Shown here: positions 32,421-43,076 of the stretch, one piece after another
Layout of the letters: every line of letters starts with the position of its first letter
How positions within the stretch are numbered: the first letter of the stretch is position 1
Source: Canna indica
Lineage: Eukaryota; Streptophyta; Magnoliopsida; Zingiberales; Cannaceae
Length of the DNA: 64,000 bases
Direction of reading: 5' to 3'
Assembly: GCA_034359265.1 (NCBI GenBank)
Contig: CP136896.1
Coordinates: forward strand, 31,312,001 to 31,376,000
The notes under the pieces: model-generated
What the model was told of the DNA's origin: nothing
Database searches by the model: none
The model's input: only the letters and a program-made list of their open reading frames with translations
Made by a program: the position numbers and the translations under genes

Positions 32421-33008
32421 GTGCTGAGGCATCCAGGGCAGTAGTGTCAGGTAACCATGTTGTTGGTTTTGCTATTGCTTATGTATTGTTTGATCCAAGT
32501 GCTACGCATTCTTTTCTGTCTGCATTGTTTGCTGCTAAGTTGTCAAGGAAACCCTCTATACTTGTTTTGCCTCTTGTGGTGTCTACGCCTACGGGCGATT
32601 TTGTGCTGATAGAGACTGTCTTTCGGGGCTGCGATGGCCGAATTGACACTCCTGTCGATGCTAGAACTTGATGTAATTTGGGGTATAGACTGGTTGGCGG
32701 ACCATTTCACCTTAGTAGACTGCAGGGCTAAGACTATGACCTTCAGTAAGCCCGGATTGCCCCAATTTACCTTCCAGGGTGAGGGAAGGGGAGACTCGTT
32801 GATGGCCATCTCAACTATCAAGGCCCGGATGCTACTTCTAGGCGGTTGTCAATCCTTCTTGGCCTTTGTATCTGTGGCAAAGGGGAGTGGAGTCGTGGCT
32901 AGGAGCATTGAGGGAACGCCCGTGGTATGCGAGTTCTCTGGTGTGTTTCTAGAAGAGTTGCCAGGATTGCCTCCAGAAAGGGAGATTGAGTTCTGTATTG
33001 ATTTGTAG
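32421..33008 (+). pseudogene. G2 protease region (gypsy)
   Basis: YVLFDPSATHSFLSALFAAKL (about 32482-32545): the catalytic motif D-S-G is D-P-S here. One frame change near 32640 leads to AELTLLSMLELDVIWGIDWLADH and FTFQGE, then the linker to [10 protein letters not shown], ending at a TAG (33006-33008). Retropepsin activity is unlikely with the altered motif. Confidence 0.8.
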
Positions 33009-33864
33009 CCCAGGGTGAAGCCAATCTCCATCCCGCCATATTGGATGGCACCAGCTGAGTTGAGGGAGTTGAAATTTTAGTTGCAGGAGCTCCTTGAGTT
33101 GGTCTTCATTCGCCCAAGTGTTTCGCCTTGGGGCGCTCCAGTGCTCTTTATGAAAAAGAAGGATGGATCCATGTGTATGTGCATAGATTACCGACAGCTT
33201 AATAAGGTGACGGTGAAGAATCGGTACCCGCTGCCCAGGATTGATGATCTGTTTGATCAGCTTTTGGGGGCTCAGTGGTTTTCCAAGATTGACCTGTGGT
33301 CAGGGTACCATCAGTTGAGGATCCGGGATAGTGACATGCCTAAGACTGCTTTCACGTCGAGGTATGAGCACTTTGAGTTCCTGGTAATGTCCTCCGGGCT
33401 GACTAATGCACCTGCAGCATTTATGGACCTGATGAACCAAGTGTTCAGGGAATATCTGGATAAATTTGTGATAGTATTTATTGATGACATCTTGATATAT
33501 TCCAGGAGTAGGGAGGCGCATGCTGAGCATTTGAGGGTAGTTCTGGAGACTCTCAAGGAGCACAGCTTATATGCCAAATTCTCCAAGTGCGAGTTCTGGC
33601 TGGAGAGTGTAGGGTTCCTTGGCCATGTGGTATCTAGGGAAAGGGTAAAGGTGGATCCCACAAAGATAAAAAGTAGATCAGAACTGGAAGAGGCTGACTA
33701 ATGTCACGGAGATTTACAGTTTCCTGGGGTTGGCAGGTTATTATAGAAAATTTGTGGATAATTTCTCGAGGAATGCAGCTCCATTGACCCGTCTAACTCA
33801 AAAGAATGTCAAATTCGACTAGGACAGTAAGTACGATGAGAGCTTTCAGAAGCTCAAGGACCGC
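33009..33864 (+). pseudogene. G2 reverse transcriptase (gypsy)
   Basis: 33081-33701 is open for 206 residues: [50 protein letters not shown], the active site [10 protein letters not shown] with its Asp pair, and [18 protein letters not shown]. Upstream text continues from the protease linker after two stops. A shift after 33680 leads to [12 protein letters not shown] in another frame. The least damaged RT in the window apart from C4. Confidence 0.85.
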
Positions 33865-34180
33865 TTGACATCGGCACTAGTTCTGGCAGTACCCTCGGGC
33901 TCAGGAGGGTTTGTGGTTTATTGTGATGACTCCCGAGTCGGTTTGGGTTGTGTGTTGATGCAGAATGGCAGGGTGATAGCTTATGCCTCCCGGCAGTTGA
34001 AAGTTCACGAGAAAAATTACCCAACTCATGATCTTGAGCTAGCAGCTGTGGCGTCACCACCTTTATGGCGAGACTTGTGAGATATGCACTAATCATAAGA
34101 GTCTCCAGTATGTGCTCACCCAGAAGGAGTTGAACCTGAGGCAAAGAAGATGGCTTGAACTTTTGAAGGACTATGACTGC
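33865..34180 (+). pseudogene. G2 RNase H (gypsy)
   Basis: [32 protein letters not shown] and [12 protein letters not shown] (33865-34060), then a shift and [21 protein letters not shown] from 34112. The first catalytic Asp (YCD) is kept; the frame is broken before the domain end. Confidence 0.8.
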
Positions 34181-35490
34181 ATAATCATGTACCCTCCGGG
34201 GATGGCTAATGTGGTGGTTGATGCTTTGAGCGGGAAGTGTATGGGCAGTCTAGCATATTTGGCAATCAGGAGGAGGCTGTTGGCTCAGGATTTGGCCATG
34301 TGCTTGGATGGCAGGGCCGTTTTGTCTGTATCAACTTCTAGTGTGCTGGTGGCTCACCTAAGGGTGTTGTCCACGTTGGTCGACATGCTGCGGGCGGCGC
34401 AGGAGGAGGATGCTTTCTGTGCACTCACTAAGGATCTGGCCAAGAGAGGTGATGTCGATAATGGTTTCGGTGTTGACTTGGAGGACGTTCTGAGGTTTAA
34501 GAATAGGATAGTGGTGCCAGATATGGCTAAGGTTCGCAAGCAGGTGCTAGAGATGGCTCATCGATCCACATACACTATGCATCTGGGAGCCACGAAAATG
34601 TATCGTGATCTAAGGCAGAATTATTGGTGAAATGGCATGAAGAGAGAGGTGGCCGAGTTCGTGTCTACGTGCCTGGTGTGTCAGCAGTTTAAGACTGAGT
34701 AGTTAAAGCTGGCAGGGTTGCTCCAGAACCTAGTCACCTAGAAGTACCAGAGTGGAAATAGGAGAAGATAACCATGGATTTTGTGACGGGATTGCCAAAC
34801 CAAGATGTCACATTTCATACCAGTCAGGATGACCTTTTCAGCTGAGCAGTATGTGAGGTTGTTCCTGGATCGGATCGTCGCATATCATGGTGTTCCTATT
34901 ATGATCATCTCATATCGGGGTACTCAGTTCACAGCTTGATTCTGGCAGTCATTCCAGGAGGCGTTGGGCATTCAGGTTCGGTTCAGTACTGTAGGCTATG
35001 TTGGAGGATATGTTGAGAGCGGGCCATTCAGGTTCGGGACAGATGGTCAGTCGGAGTGGACCATTCAGACATTGGAGGATATGTTGAGAGCATGTGTCCT
35101 AGATTTGGAGGGTAGTTGGGAGAAGCACTTACCCCCGATTGAGTTTGCCTACAATAACAGTTATCATAGCAGCATCGGGATGACCCCTTCTGAGGCATTG
35201 TATGGGTGGAGATGCAGGTCGCCTGTACGTTGGTTTGAGGCAAGGGATTGCCTTATGATGGGACCTAACTTGGTTGAGGAGGCAGTAGAAAAGGTGAAAC
35301 TAATCAGTGAGAGATATATTATTGGTAGCTCAGAGTCGCCAGAAGATGTATGTTGATAGGAAGGCTAGGGAGGTAGAGTTTGTTGAGGGGGACATGGTGT
35401 TCCTCAAGATGTCCCCTATGAATGGGCTGGTGAGGTTTGGTAAGAAAGGAAACCTAAGCCCTAGGTTCATTGGGCCGTTCCCTATTCTCA
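34181..35490 (+). pseudogene. G2 integrase (gypsy), catalytic Asp lost
   Basis: [13 protein letters not shown] linker, then the zinc-binding domain with [20 protein letters not shown] and CLVCQQFKT (34550-34700), and MDFVTGLPN with the first Asp (about 34770). The second catalytic Asp in S-D-RGTQFT is Tyr (SYRGTQFT, about 34910). E of TDGQSEW is kept (about 35045). C-terminal FAYNNSYHSSIGMTPSEALYG and DMVFLKMSPMNGLVRFGKKG follow, typical of Tekay/Del. A 'ggaggatatgttgagagc' duplication (35004 and 35076) disturbs the core. Confidence 0.8.
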
Positions 35491-35495
35491 AGCGC

Positions 35496-36170
35496 AGGCA
35501 TGAACTTTTTCAGGTCGGGCCAGGTACGAATTTTTTCGGGTCGGGCGGAGCCAGGCCGGGACGGGCCGATCCGGATTGTTAATGAATTTTTTCGGGCAGT
35601 CTAGGCCAGGCATGAATTTTTTCGGGTCGGGCACGAATTTTTATGGGCCAGGTCGGGCATGAATTTTTTTGGGTCGGGCCGAGCTAGGTTGGGCCGTGCA
35701 CGAATTTTTTCACGCCTGGCCGAGCACGAATTTTTTCATGTCGGGTCGGGCACGATTAATTTGGATCGAGCTGATACAGGCATGAATTTTTTTTGGTTGG
35801 GCCAGGCACGAATTTTTCCAGGCCAGACAAGGCACATTTTTATGGGCCAGGCCGGGTATGAATTTTTCTAGGCCAGGGCAGGCCGGGCACGAATTTTTTC
35901 AGACCGGGTCGTGCACAAAATTTTTTGGGTCGGGCGAAGCCGGGCCGGGCATAAATTTTTTTGGACCAGGTTGGTCACGAATTTTTTCGTGTCCGACCTA
36001 GCCAGTCCGGGACGGGCTGGGCTGTGCATGATTTTTTTCGGATCATGGCAGGCCCGAATTTGTCTGGGCCGGGCCGGGCGTGAATTTTTCTGGGGCGGGC
36101 ACAAATTTTTTTGGGTCAGGCCAGGTACATTTTTTTCGGGTCGGGCCTGACACGAATTTTTCTAGTCGTG
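35496..36170 (+). repeat. GC/T-rich array, about 23 units
   Basis: Alternating GGGTCGGGC-type and CACGAATTTTTT-type blocks with a period of roughly 25-45 bp, starting within the integrase C-terminus. Units are diverged and not head-to-tail perfect. It replaces the G2 3' end. I do not recognise the family. Confidence 0.75.
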
Positions 36171-36185
36171 CCAAAAACTTTGGCC

Positions 36186-36790
36186 CGACACGATTTGCCA
36201 AACCTAGTTTGATAAATTAATAATTTTTAATTTTTGTATAATACTGGAAATATATAAGAAAAATATATCAAACTACATCAAATCTAAAATCTAACACTAC
36301 CATCGCATTCAGCGCTCGAAAACGTACAACTTTGATATTTATCTTATTTGCATCCGACGACTCTAAGTCACCAAAATTAATTATTTTTCAAAACTTAAAT
36401 TATTGCATTTGCAGCCCGCAATATTGTATTGCGGGCTTTTTGGACTGCAATTGCATTTGCGGCTCGCAAATGATATTAAAAATACAAGTTGCAAATAGTA
36501 AATGCTGCAAAATGCTTTTGCAGCCAACCGAATAAATTTATTATCTAAATGTTGCAACTATTTGCACTTGTGGGCAACCAAACACCCCATAAGTGACTCT
36601 GTTGCTAGTGTTTTTATAGCTTAGAGTCAAATTAATTAAGTGACTCTGTTATTGTTGTTTCTATAGATCTTTAGAGGCTAATTAGGAATAAATTTTATGT
36701 CTATTAGTCTCTAAATGTAAAGATTTAGAAACAAAAATATAATTTGTCTCTAATTTTATGTCTCTATAGGTCAATTGTGTTGTAGTGATT
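36186..36790. other. AT-rich interval with MITE-like text
   Basis: No coding sequence. 36400-36590 repeats 'ttgcatttgcagcccgcaa' in both orientations and ends 'gcaaccaaacacccc', like the tip of a non-autonomous hAT- or PIF-type element. 36595-36790 repeats 'gtgactctgtt' and 'gtctctaa' motifs. Ends and target duplication not resolved. Confidence 0.4.
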
Positions 36791-37300
36791 GCTCATTCTT
36801 TTTAGATATATTGAATTTTTATTAGATTTTTAAATGAGACTTGAAGTATGATATTTTGAATTCACGTGTGGTATCGTTCTACTCATTTGATGAGAAAAAT
36901 CATTTCTAAAGTGATTTTTGACTCTGACCGATACTTGAAAATACTTAAGTTACTATATGATCCTTGGTTTTCGATTTCATTTATCATTTCATAATATCAT
37001 GTATGACTTGGTCTCTTATTCAATGTTTGGTTTTCATCCCTTGAGTTGAAACTTTCACGGTTTTGAAAAATCTTTTAGAGTTTCAACTTTGACTTTTGAT
37101 TGACTTTTCTTGCCATTTTTTATTGATGTCAAAAGGGAGAGAAAAATATAGGTAAAAGGGAAGAAAATATAAGAAAATCATGCATATAGATGAGAGGAGT
37201 TTATTTTTATAGATATGCATGTTGATAGGAGGAGAAATCCCATGATTGACTTCCTTTATGCTTAATTGAAAATATTTTCTTAAGGTTGTTTGTCATCATG
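36791..37300 (+). other. C3 3' non-coding region, part 2
   Basis: Matches the reverse complement of C0 480-960, including 'gatgagaaaaatcatttct' and the conserved block at 37181-37234 ('atgcatatag...ggagtt...atgcatgttgatagg'). The part corresponding to about C2 10300-11020 was lost with the G2 end. Confidence 0.7.
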
Positions 37301-37301
37301 A

Positions 37302-37313
37302 AAAGGGGGAGAT
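37302..37313 (+). promoter_or_regulatory. C3 polypurine tract
   Basis: AAAGGGGGAGAT directly before the 3' LTR. Confidence 0.8.
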
Positions 37314-37343
37314 TGTTGGCCTATGGTTTTGAACCTTGGTCTT

Positions 37344-37495
37344 TGTTAAATATAATAGTTTTTATATTGTATTTAATATTATATTTATTGTTGGCATAGG
37401 TTAGCTTATATTGTTCCTAGGTTTAGCTTATGATATCTTTGGCTTATATATAGGCCTTTTCTATGATTAATGAGATGGACTTTTGGGGCTCAACG
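37344..37495 (+). repeat. C4 5' LTR
   Basis: TGTTAAATATAATAG to GGGCTCAACG; the last base differs from the 3' LTR's CA end. TATATATA at 37445-37452 is the likely TATA box. Confidence 0.9.
37445..37452 (+). promoter_or_regulatory. TATA box of C4 5' LTR
   Basis: TATATATA, 44 bp before the LTR end; the same octamer is at 42377-42384. Confidence 0.55.
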
Positions 37496-37509
37496 TGGTA
37501 TCAGAGCAG
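37496..37509 (+). promoter_or_regulatory. C4 primer binding site (tRNA-Met)
   Basis: TGGTATCAGAGCAG, a perfect match to the usual core, directly after the LTR. Confidence 0.9.
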
Positions 37510-38198
37510 CCCTAAAGTTTAATTTTTTCTCCAGTTTTTTCTTTTGTTTTTTTTTCCTACACCGCCGATCCGGTGGCTCCCTCCTGCGTCGCGCACCACA
37601 TGGTGTCCTCGAGTGGCTCGTACTCCTTTCTTCATGCCCGCCGCTCTGTGTCTTCTTCCTCCTTCGCATCGTCTTCTCTCTGTTGGAGAAGGCTGGGACG
37701 ACGAGGGAGGCTCGTGACCCATCGAGGAGGTGTCCGCTGATCGCGTCATCCACTTCGAAGAGGACGCCGGCGTGGAACTCCATCGAGCTCGTGGTCTGCC
37801 TCATCGGCGCTCTCGGCCGCTTCCCCAGCCTCGATCATCGCGTCGCCCAGAAAAAACCCTCGTCATCTCCGGCTGATCGCGTCACCTCCAGCAACATCAT
37901 CGCGTGTGTTTGACGGGTGCCCTGGTGTTTTTTGACGGGCGCCAATCTCCAAGCCGGCAGAGCCTCTCTGTGTTTTTTACGGGCGCCTTCCAAGCCGGCT
38001 TCTCCATGCCGGTGGCTCCAGGCCGAATTCTTCAAGCCGGCTCTCTTAGCAGGCTCTCTTAGCCGGCTCCAGTCAAGCTGAGCCAATTCTAAGCCGTTTT
38101 CAAGCCTTTTTTAGCCAAGTTTCTTCAACACTCCAGGTTTTTGGTTCCAATACAGAATTTTTTTCTGTCAATTGCTTCATATTGCTTTATTTTAAAGA
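37510..38198 (+). other. C4 leader between primer site and gag
   Basis: About 690 nt without a credible gene. An open run across 37470-37913 starts in the LTR and has low-complexity Phe/Arg text, so I do not call it. 37955-38080 repeats AAGCCGGCTC-type words several times, giving strong local stem potential. Confidence 0.6.
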
Positions 38199-39150
38199 AT
38201 GTCAAACTCTATGATGGATCCCAAAACTGCAACTCTGAGTACTTCTATGAAACTTAATGGTACCAATTATATTCTCTGGTCTTGTGCTTTTTGTGTTTTC
38301 TGTGGTTTCCAAAAGAATATTAAACTCCTTGAAGATGATCCTCCTGACTCAGCCAATATTGAAAAATATTCCGATTGGGAGGCAAACGATTATGCGGTTC
38401 TTTCATGGATGATCAATAGTTTGGAGCCGCAGATTGCCTCAACAATTATTTTTCTTCATACTGCTAAGAGCATGTGGGATTCCCTAAAAAAAACATACTT
38501 TCAAGATGCAAACATCTCCAGGGTTTACACCTTGTACTCTGATATTTTTAATATGAAACTTGAGGAGGGTGCATCAATTTAGGAGTTCTACGCCACCTTG
38601 AAGGGAAAAGCAGATGAATTGATTGAATATCATCCTTTCACCATTGGTGTTTCAGTGCAAAGGAAACAAAGAGAGGAATTTCTCGTTGCATGGTTCCTAT
38701 CTGCTCTACCACCGTCTCTCCATCATGTCAAGTCCCAGCTCATGGCGGATAACACCATTCCTGATCTCAGAAATGCTATGGCCAGAATTTTGAGAGTTAC
38801 TGAACTCAATCTTCCTGCCTCTTTTCCTACGGGAGATAAATCAGCACTTATTGCCAGAGGTAGAGGCCACCAGGGTCGTGGTGGTGGTAGAACTGGAGGA
38901 CGGGGGAGAGGTAGAAATTCATTTTCTCCGTGTATACATTGTGGGAGAACCAATCATTCTCCTGATAGGTGTTGGCAAAAGTTTGGAAAACCTCCTCATG
39001 CTAAGGCTGCTATATCTACTCAAGCTCCCTCGAGTAGTACCAGTGAAAATCAAAAGGAGGAGACTATTAGTGTCTCTAAGTCTGAATATGAAAAGTTCAT
39101 GCAAGTAGTCACTTCCTCAGCCATGGCCTCCTCCTCTGGGACTGTGGCCA
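38199..39150 (+). pseudogene. C4 gag
   Basis: ATG 38199: MSNSMMDPKTATLSTSMKL, LNGTNYILWSCAF (UBN2/Gag-like N-domain), LSWMINSLEPQIASTIIFL and MWDSLKKTY. A TAG at 38580-38582 stands where EFYATLKG would be preceded by Gln, then the same frame resumes to RGRGHQGRGGG and a zinc knuckle CIHCGRTNHSPDRCWQ (CX2CX4HX4C, near 38935). The knuckle is intact. One nonsense change separates this from a full Gag. Confidence 0.85.
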
Positions 39151-39500
39151 TTGCTTCTTCTCGTATGTCTTGGATTCTTGACTCAAGTGCTTCTAATCAT
39201 ATGTCAGATAATAGAAATTTTTTCTCTAACTATAACCCCGAGTCTAACCCACCACATGTCCGCATTGCCAATGGCTCTACTTCTCCTATACATGGTCTTG
39301 GCACAATCACTATTTCAAGCAACCTAAAATTAGATAGAGTTTTTCATCTTCCAAAATTTCCCATGAATCTACTTTTCGTTAGTCAACTTACCAAAAGTCA
39401 TAATTACTCTATAACTTTTTTTCCTTCTCATTGTGTGATACAGGATCTAGAGACGAGGAGGAAGATTGGTGGGGGAGATGAAACTAGAGGAATTTACCTG
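39151..39500 (+). pseudogene. C4 protease
   Basis: MSWILDSSASNHMSDNRNFF: the copia retropepsin motif, with D-S-S where D-S-G is expected. Followed by VRIANGSTSPIHGLGTI and VFHLPKFPMNLLFVSQLTK, the usual C-terminal part. In frame with gag downstream of 38598, as in other plant copia single-frame polyproteins. Confidence 0.85.
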
Positions 39501-40740
39501 TTATCCACATGCGTTCCTGTCGCTCACCATTCCTTCACTGCATTTCAATGGCATTGTCGATTAGGACATCCCTCTATTGAAAAACTCAAGTCCTCCATCC
39601 CTGAGTCAGTGTCCTGTTCTCCTTTCAAATATGAAGCTTGTGAGTTAGGTAAACATCATAGGGTACCCTTTCCACAAAGCTCAAGTCCTCGTAGAGATTC
39701 TATTTTTGAACTTATTCATTCTGATATTTGGGGTCCTAGTCCTGTAGTGAGTCATTTGGGGTACAAGTATTTTGTTACTTTTATATATGACCACACTCGT
39801 ATGACTTGGGTGTTTCTTTTAAAAAATCGGTCTGATGTGTTTTCATGTATTCCAAACCTTTTATCTTGAAATAAAAAATCAGTTTGACACATCCATTAAA
39901 ATTCTTCGAACCGATAATGCTCGCGAATATCTTCAGTCTGATTTTGTAAAATTTTGTGCCTCCTATGGGATTCTTCATGAGACCTCATTCCCCTACACAT
40001 CACAACAGAACGGTGTTGCTGAACGCAAAAACTGTCATCTTCTGGATGTGGCTAGGACACTTATGTTTCACATGAATATTTCTTGGTATCTCTAGAGGGA
40101 TGTTGTTCTCACTACTACATATCTTATTAATCGTGTTTCTTCATCCATTTTAGGGAATAGGTCACCATTCTCCATCTTGTTTCCCAAACAATCTCCATTT
40201 AAAATTTCTCCGAAAACCTTCGGCTGCATATGTTTTGTTCATAATCTTGGTCCAGGTTATGACAAACTGTATCCTAGAGCTGTGAAGTGTGTCTTAATTG
40301 GATACCCTCGCACTCAAAAGGGATATAGTTGTTATGACCCTGTTTCAAAAAAACTCATCATCTCTGCTGATGTCTCTTTCTTTGAAGATATTCCCTACTT
40401 CACCTCTACACCGAGTCTTGGAACTCCTACTTGGGAGTCACCACCACTACCTCCACCTCTTCCTCCTATTACCCACCACTCCGATGAGTCATTGTCTCTT
40501 GCTCCTCCCTTGTTAGTTTATCACAAAAGACATAAAGATATAAGTGAACCCTCCAGACAAGCTACTCTGCCTACTTCGAATCACTCTCAAGATCCTCTGT
40601 CCGGTGTTGAACTTCCCATTGCTTTACGAAAAGGTAAACAGAGTTGTACTGCTCATCCTATTAGTAATCATGTATCCTTTGCTCATCTATCATCCTCGCT
40701 TCGCCAGTTTGCTTTCTCCTTGTCTTTTGTTTCCATTCCC
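39501..40740 (+). pseudogene. C4 integrase
   Basis: WHCRLGHPSIEKLK then YEACELGKHHR (zinc domain; first Cys of C-X-X-C is Tyr), LIHSDIWGPS (first Asp), and after a frameshift near 39850 ILRTDNAREYLQ (second Asp) and QQNGVAERKN (Glu). A TGG-to-TAG stop precedes RDVVLTTTYLINR (about 40094). C-terminal FGCICFVHNL, CVLIGYPRTQKGYSCY and VSFFEDIPYF lie in 40177-40440. DDE residues remain. Confidence 0.85.
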
Positions 40741-41690
40741 AGGACATACCAGGATGCTCTGCTTCATCCTAAGTGGAAGAGTGCCATGGATGAGGAGATG
40801 GATGCTCTTAGAACCAGACAGACTTGGGAACTTGTTCCACATCCTCCTGGCTCTAAACCAGTCGCTTGTAAGTGTTCAGCTTAAAATATCTTCCGGATGG
40901 ATCTATTGAACGGTTCAAGGCACGCTTGGTGGCAAAAGGTTTTACACAACAATTTGGCGTAGACTACTTCGAGACTTTTTCTCTTGTGGCTCGGTTAAAC
41001 TCTGTGAGGATTCTAATCTCTCTTGCCGTAAATCTGGGCTGGCACATGCATCAAATGGATGTTAAGAATGTTTTTCTTTATGGGGACTTGAGTGAGACTG
41101 TCTTTATGGAGCAACCTCCTGGGTATGCTGCCTCAGGGGGAGAATCTAGTGTGTCACCTCAAGAAAGCAATTTATGGCCTAAAATAAAGTCCTCGGGCAT
41201 GGTTTGACAAGCTAAGCAAAATTGCATCTACTATTGGGCTAAAGGAATGCAAATCTGATCACTCTATTTTTATGAAAAAGACATCTACTGGTTGTGTTAT
41301 TCTTGCAGTGTATGTGGATGACAACTTACCCACTGGTAGTGATAGTAATGAAATTGAGACAGTAAAACCTCATCTGAAAAAACATTTTGTGACAAAGGAT
41401 TTGGGTCGTCCGATGTACTTTCTTGGCATTGAGTTTGCCTATAATGAGACAGGGGGTGGTACTTTCGCAGAGGAAATATGCTATGGATCTCCTGAGTGAG
41501 GTAGGTATGCTTGGATGCAGACCTGCCAGTATACTTGTTGATACAGGTGCTACTCCTGAGCTTGAGGGTGACAAAGACTTCGAGGACCTTGTGAGATTTA
41601 GAAAGTTAGTTGGAAAACTTATTTATCTGACTGTCACCCATCCTGACATCTCCTACGTCTTTGGTGTTGTTAGTCAGTTCAAGCATCAGC
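40741..41690 (+). pseudogene. C4 reverse transcriptase
   Basis: TYQDALLHPKWKSAMDEEMDAL and TWELVPHPPGSKPV, frameshift, then PDGSIERFKARLVAKGFTQ, WHMHQMDVKNVFLYGDL, QPPGYA, frameshift, CVILAVYVDDNLPTGSD (active-site YVDD, about 41302), YFLGIEF, and in 41423-41690 SQRKYAMDLLSEVGMLGCRP and LVGKLIYLTVTHPDISY. Three frame changes. Confidence 0.85.
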
Positions 41691-42268
41691 CGAAATATTC
41701 TCATTGGAATGCTCTGTTAAAAATTCTACACTATATCAAGAGTTCTCCTAGTAAAGTCTTGTGGTTCAGGAAAAATGGTCACATTAAAATAGAGGGGTAC
41801 TCTGGTGTAGATTATGCTGGGTCCATCTGTGATAGAAGATCCACCTCAGGGTATTGCATGTATGTTGGAGGAAACTTGTTCACATGGAGGAGTAAAAAAC
41901 AGAATGTGGTAGCTCGCTCAAGTGCCGAGGTTGAGTATAGGGTCATGGCTCATACCACATGTGAACTAATGTGGGTCAAAAGTCTTTTAGGAGAACTAGG
42001 GTTCTCTTTTGATAAGCCTATGATGATGCACTGTGATAACCAATCTGCTATTCATATTGCCAATAATCTGATCTTTCACAAAAGAACAAAATATATTGAA
42101 GTCGACTATCACTTTATTTGGGATGTCGTTCTTTCCAAGAAGATTATCACGCCTCATGTCTCCTCTCAGGATCAAATTGCTGATATCTTCACTAAAGCTC
42201 TCAACTCCACTCGGTTCAAATTACTATGTGACAAGCTGGGCACGATGGACATCTATGCTCCAGCTTGA
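41691..42268 (+). pseudogene. C4 RNase H
   Basis: GYSGVDYAGSICDRRSTSGYCMYVGGNLFTWRSKKQ is split here only for listing: key parts are the catalytic DYAG, RSTSGYC, SSAEVEYRV, MMHCDNQSAIHIA and DIFTKAL. It ends with a stop at 42266-42268, seven bases before the 3' LTR. The domain is open across its whole length and looks intact. Confidence 0.85.
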
Positions 42269-42275
42269 GGGGGAG
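42264..42275 (+). promoter_or_regulatory. C4 polypurine tract
   Basis: CTTGAGGGGGAG directly before the 3' LTR, overlapping the pol stop. Confidence 0.8.
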
Positions 42276-42427
42276 TGTTAAATATAATAGTTTTTATAAT
42301 GTATTTAATATTGTATTTATTGTTGGCATAGGTTAGCTTATATTGTTCCTAGGTTTAGCTTATGATATCTTTGGCTTATATATAGGCCTTTTCTACGATT
42401 AATGAGATGAACTTTTGGGGCTCAACA
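42276..42427 (+). repeat. C4 3' LTR
   Basis: TGTTAAATATAATAG to GGGCTCAACA, 152 bp, five differences from the 5' copy. Confidence 0.9.
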
Positions 42428-43068
42428 GTCTTAATATCGGTTTTGATGATAACAAATTTGGAACTAATGTTTTCTTGGAGAAATATTTTCAGGTTCCATA
42501 TCGGTTTGCGTGAGACGTTCTCGATTGAAAATATCGAAAAATCGATGAATAGGAAGGACGTTGATCAACGCGCTCGAATTCTTCGGGAAGAATAGAGTTT
42601 AGGTTTATGGTGTATAGAATGATTGTATTAATCCTCATTATGATGCAAAGATCCCTAAAGAACCTAACCTGAAACCCATACCAAAAGAAAGAACCTTGCT
42701 GGTTTGGTCGACTAAACTTCAACCAGAATGTACTAGTACTCTACAATATTACCAAGACTTTCCAAGTCATAAACAATATTCCGGATGGGATGTTGTAACA
42801 ACCCAGAACAACCTGGATGAACAACCCAGAACAACCCAGATGGATAACCCAGAACAATTTGGATGGACAACCCGGAACAACCTGGATAGACAACACTGAA
42901 CAACTCAGATTGACATTTTGGAATAGCCTGGAAAATACCGATACTCTACAAGTATTCCCAAAATCAACTAGTCAAAATTTTCAAAATTCCCAAAATGCCC
43001 CTAACGGCTCTATTTCGAATTTATACCCGTTAGCATGCTGGAAACTGAGCTCCTACCTTTGGGATCTC

Positions 43069-43076
43069 TATATAAG
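43069..43076 (+). promoter_or_regulatory. TATA box of C3 3' LTR
   Basis: TATATAAG, matching 23827-23834. Confidence 0.55.

Larger units (their letters stand above)
28179..36185 (+). mobile_element. G2: Tekay/Del-like Ty3/gypsy element in C3, 3' end lost
   Basis: Starts with the G1-family LTR (TGTAATATCCTAG at 28179) and carries gag, zinc knuckle, protease, RT, RNase H and integrase in gypsy order to about 35500, where it dissolves into a GC/T-rich array. No polypurine tract, 3' LTR or right target-site copy is found; a left flank ATACA is the candidate. A short deletion removed the LTR's 3' end and primer site (near 31000). Every domain has stops. The right limit given is approximate. Confidence 0.8.
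37344..42427 (+). mobile_element. C4: near-full-length Ty1/copia retrotransposon with 152-bp LTRs
   Basis: 5084 bp. Perfect target duplication GTCTT (37339-37343 and 42428-42432), LTRs 37344-37495 and 42276-42427 of equal length, primer site, gag, protease, integrase, RT, RNase H and polypurine tract. I count five differences between the LTRs (3.3%). Very short LTRs and the Gag type point to a different copia lineage from the SIRE-like elements (Ale/Ivana range; not certain). In-frame stops and about four frameshifts disable it. Confidence 0.9.

Noticed and set aside
36400..36590. Confident hAT or PIF MITE call
   Set aside because: Only one terminus-like end ('gcaaccaaacacccc') is visible and no target duplication could be paired with it.
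37470..37913. 147-residue open reading frame at the start of C4
   Set aside because: It begins inside the LTR and crosses the primer binding site. The protein is low-complexity Phe/Arg text with no domain, and the real gag starts at 38199.
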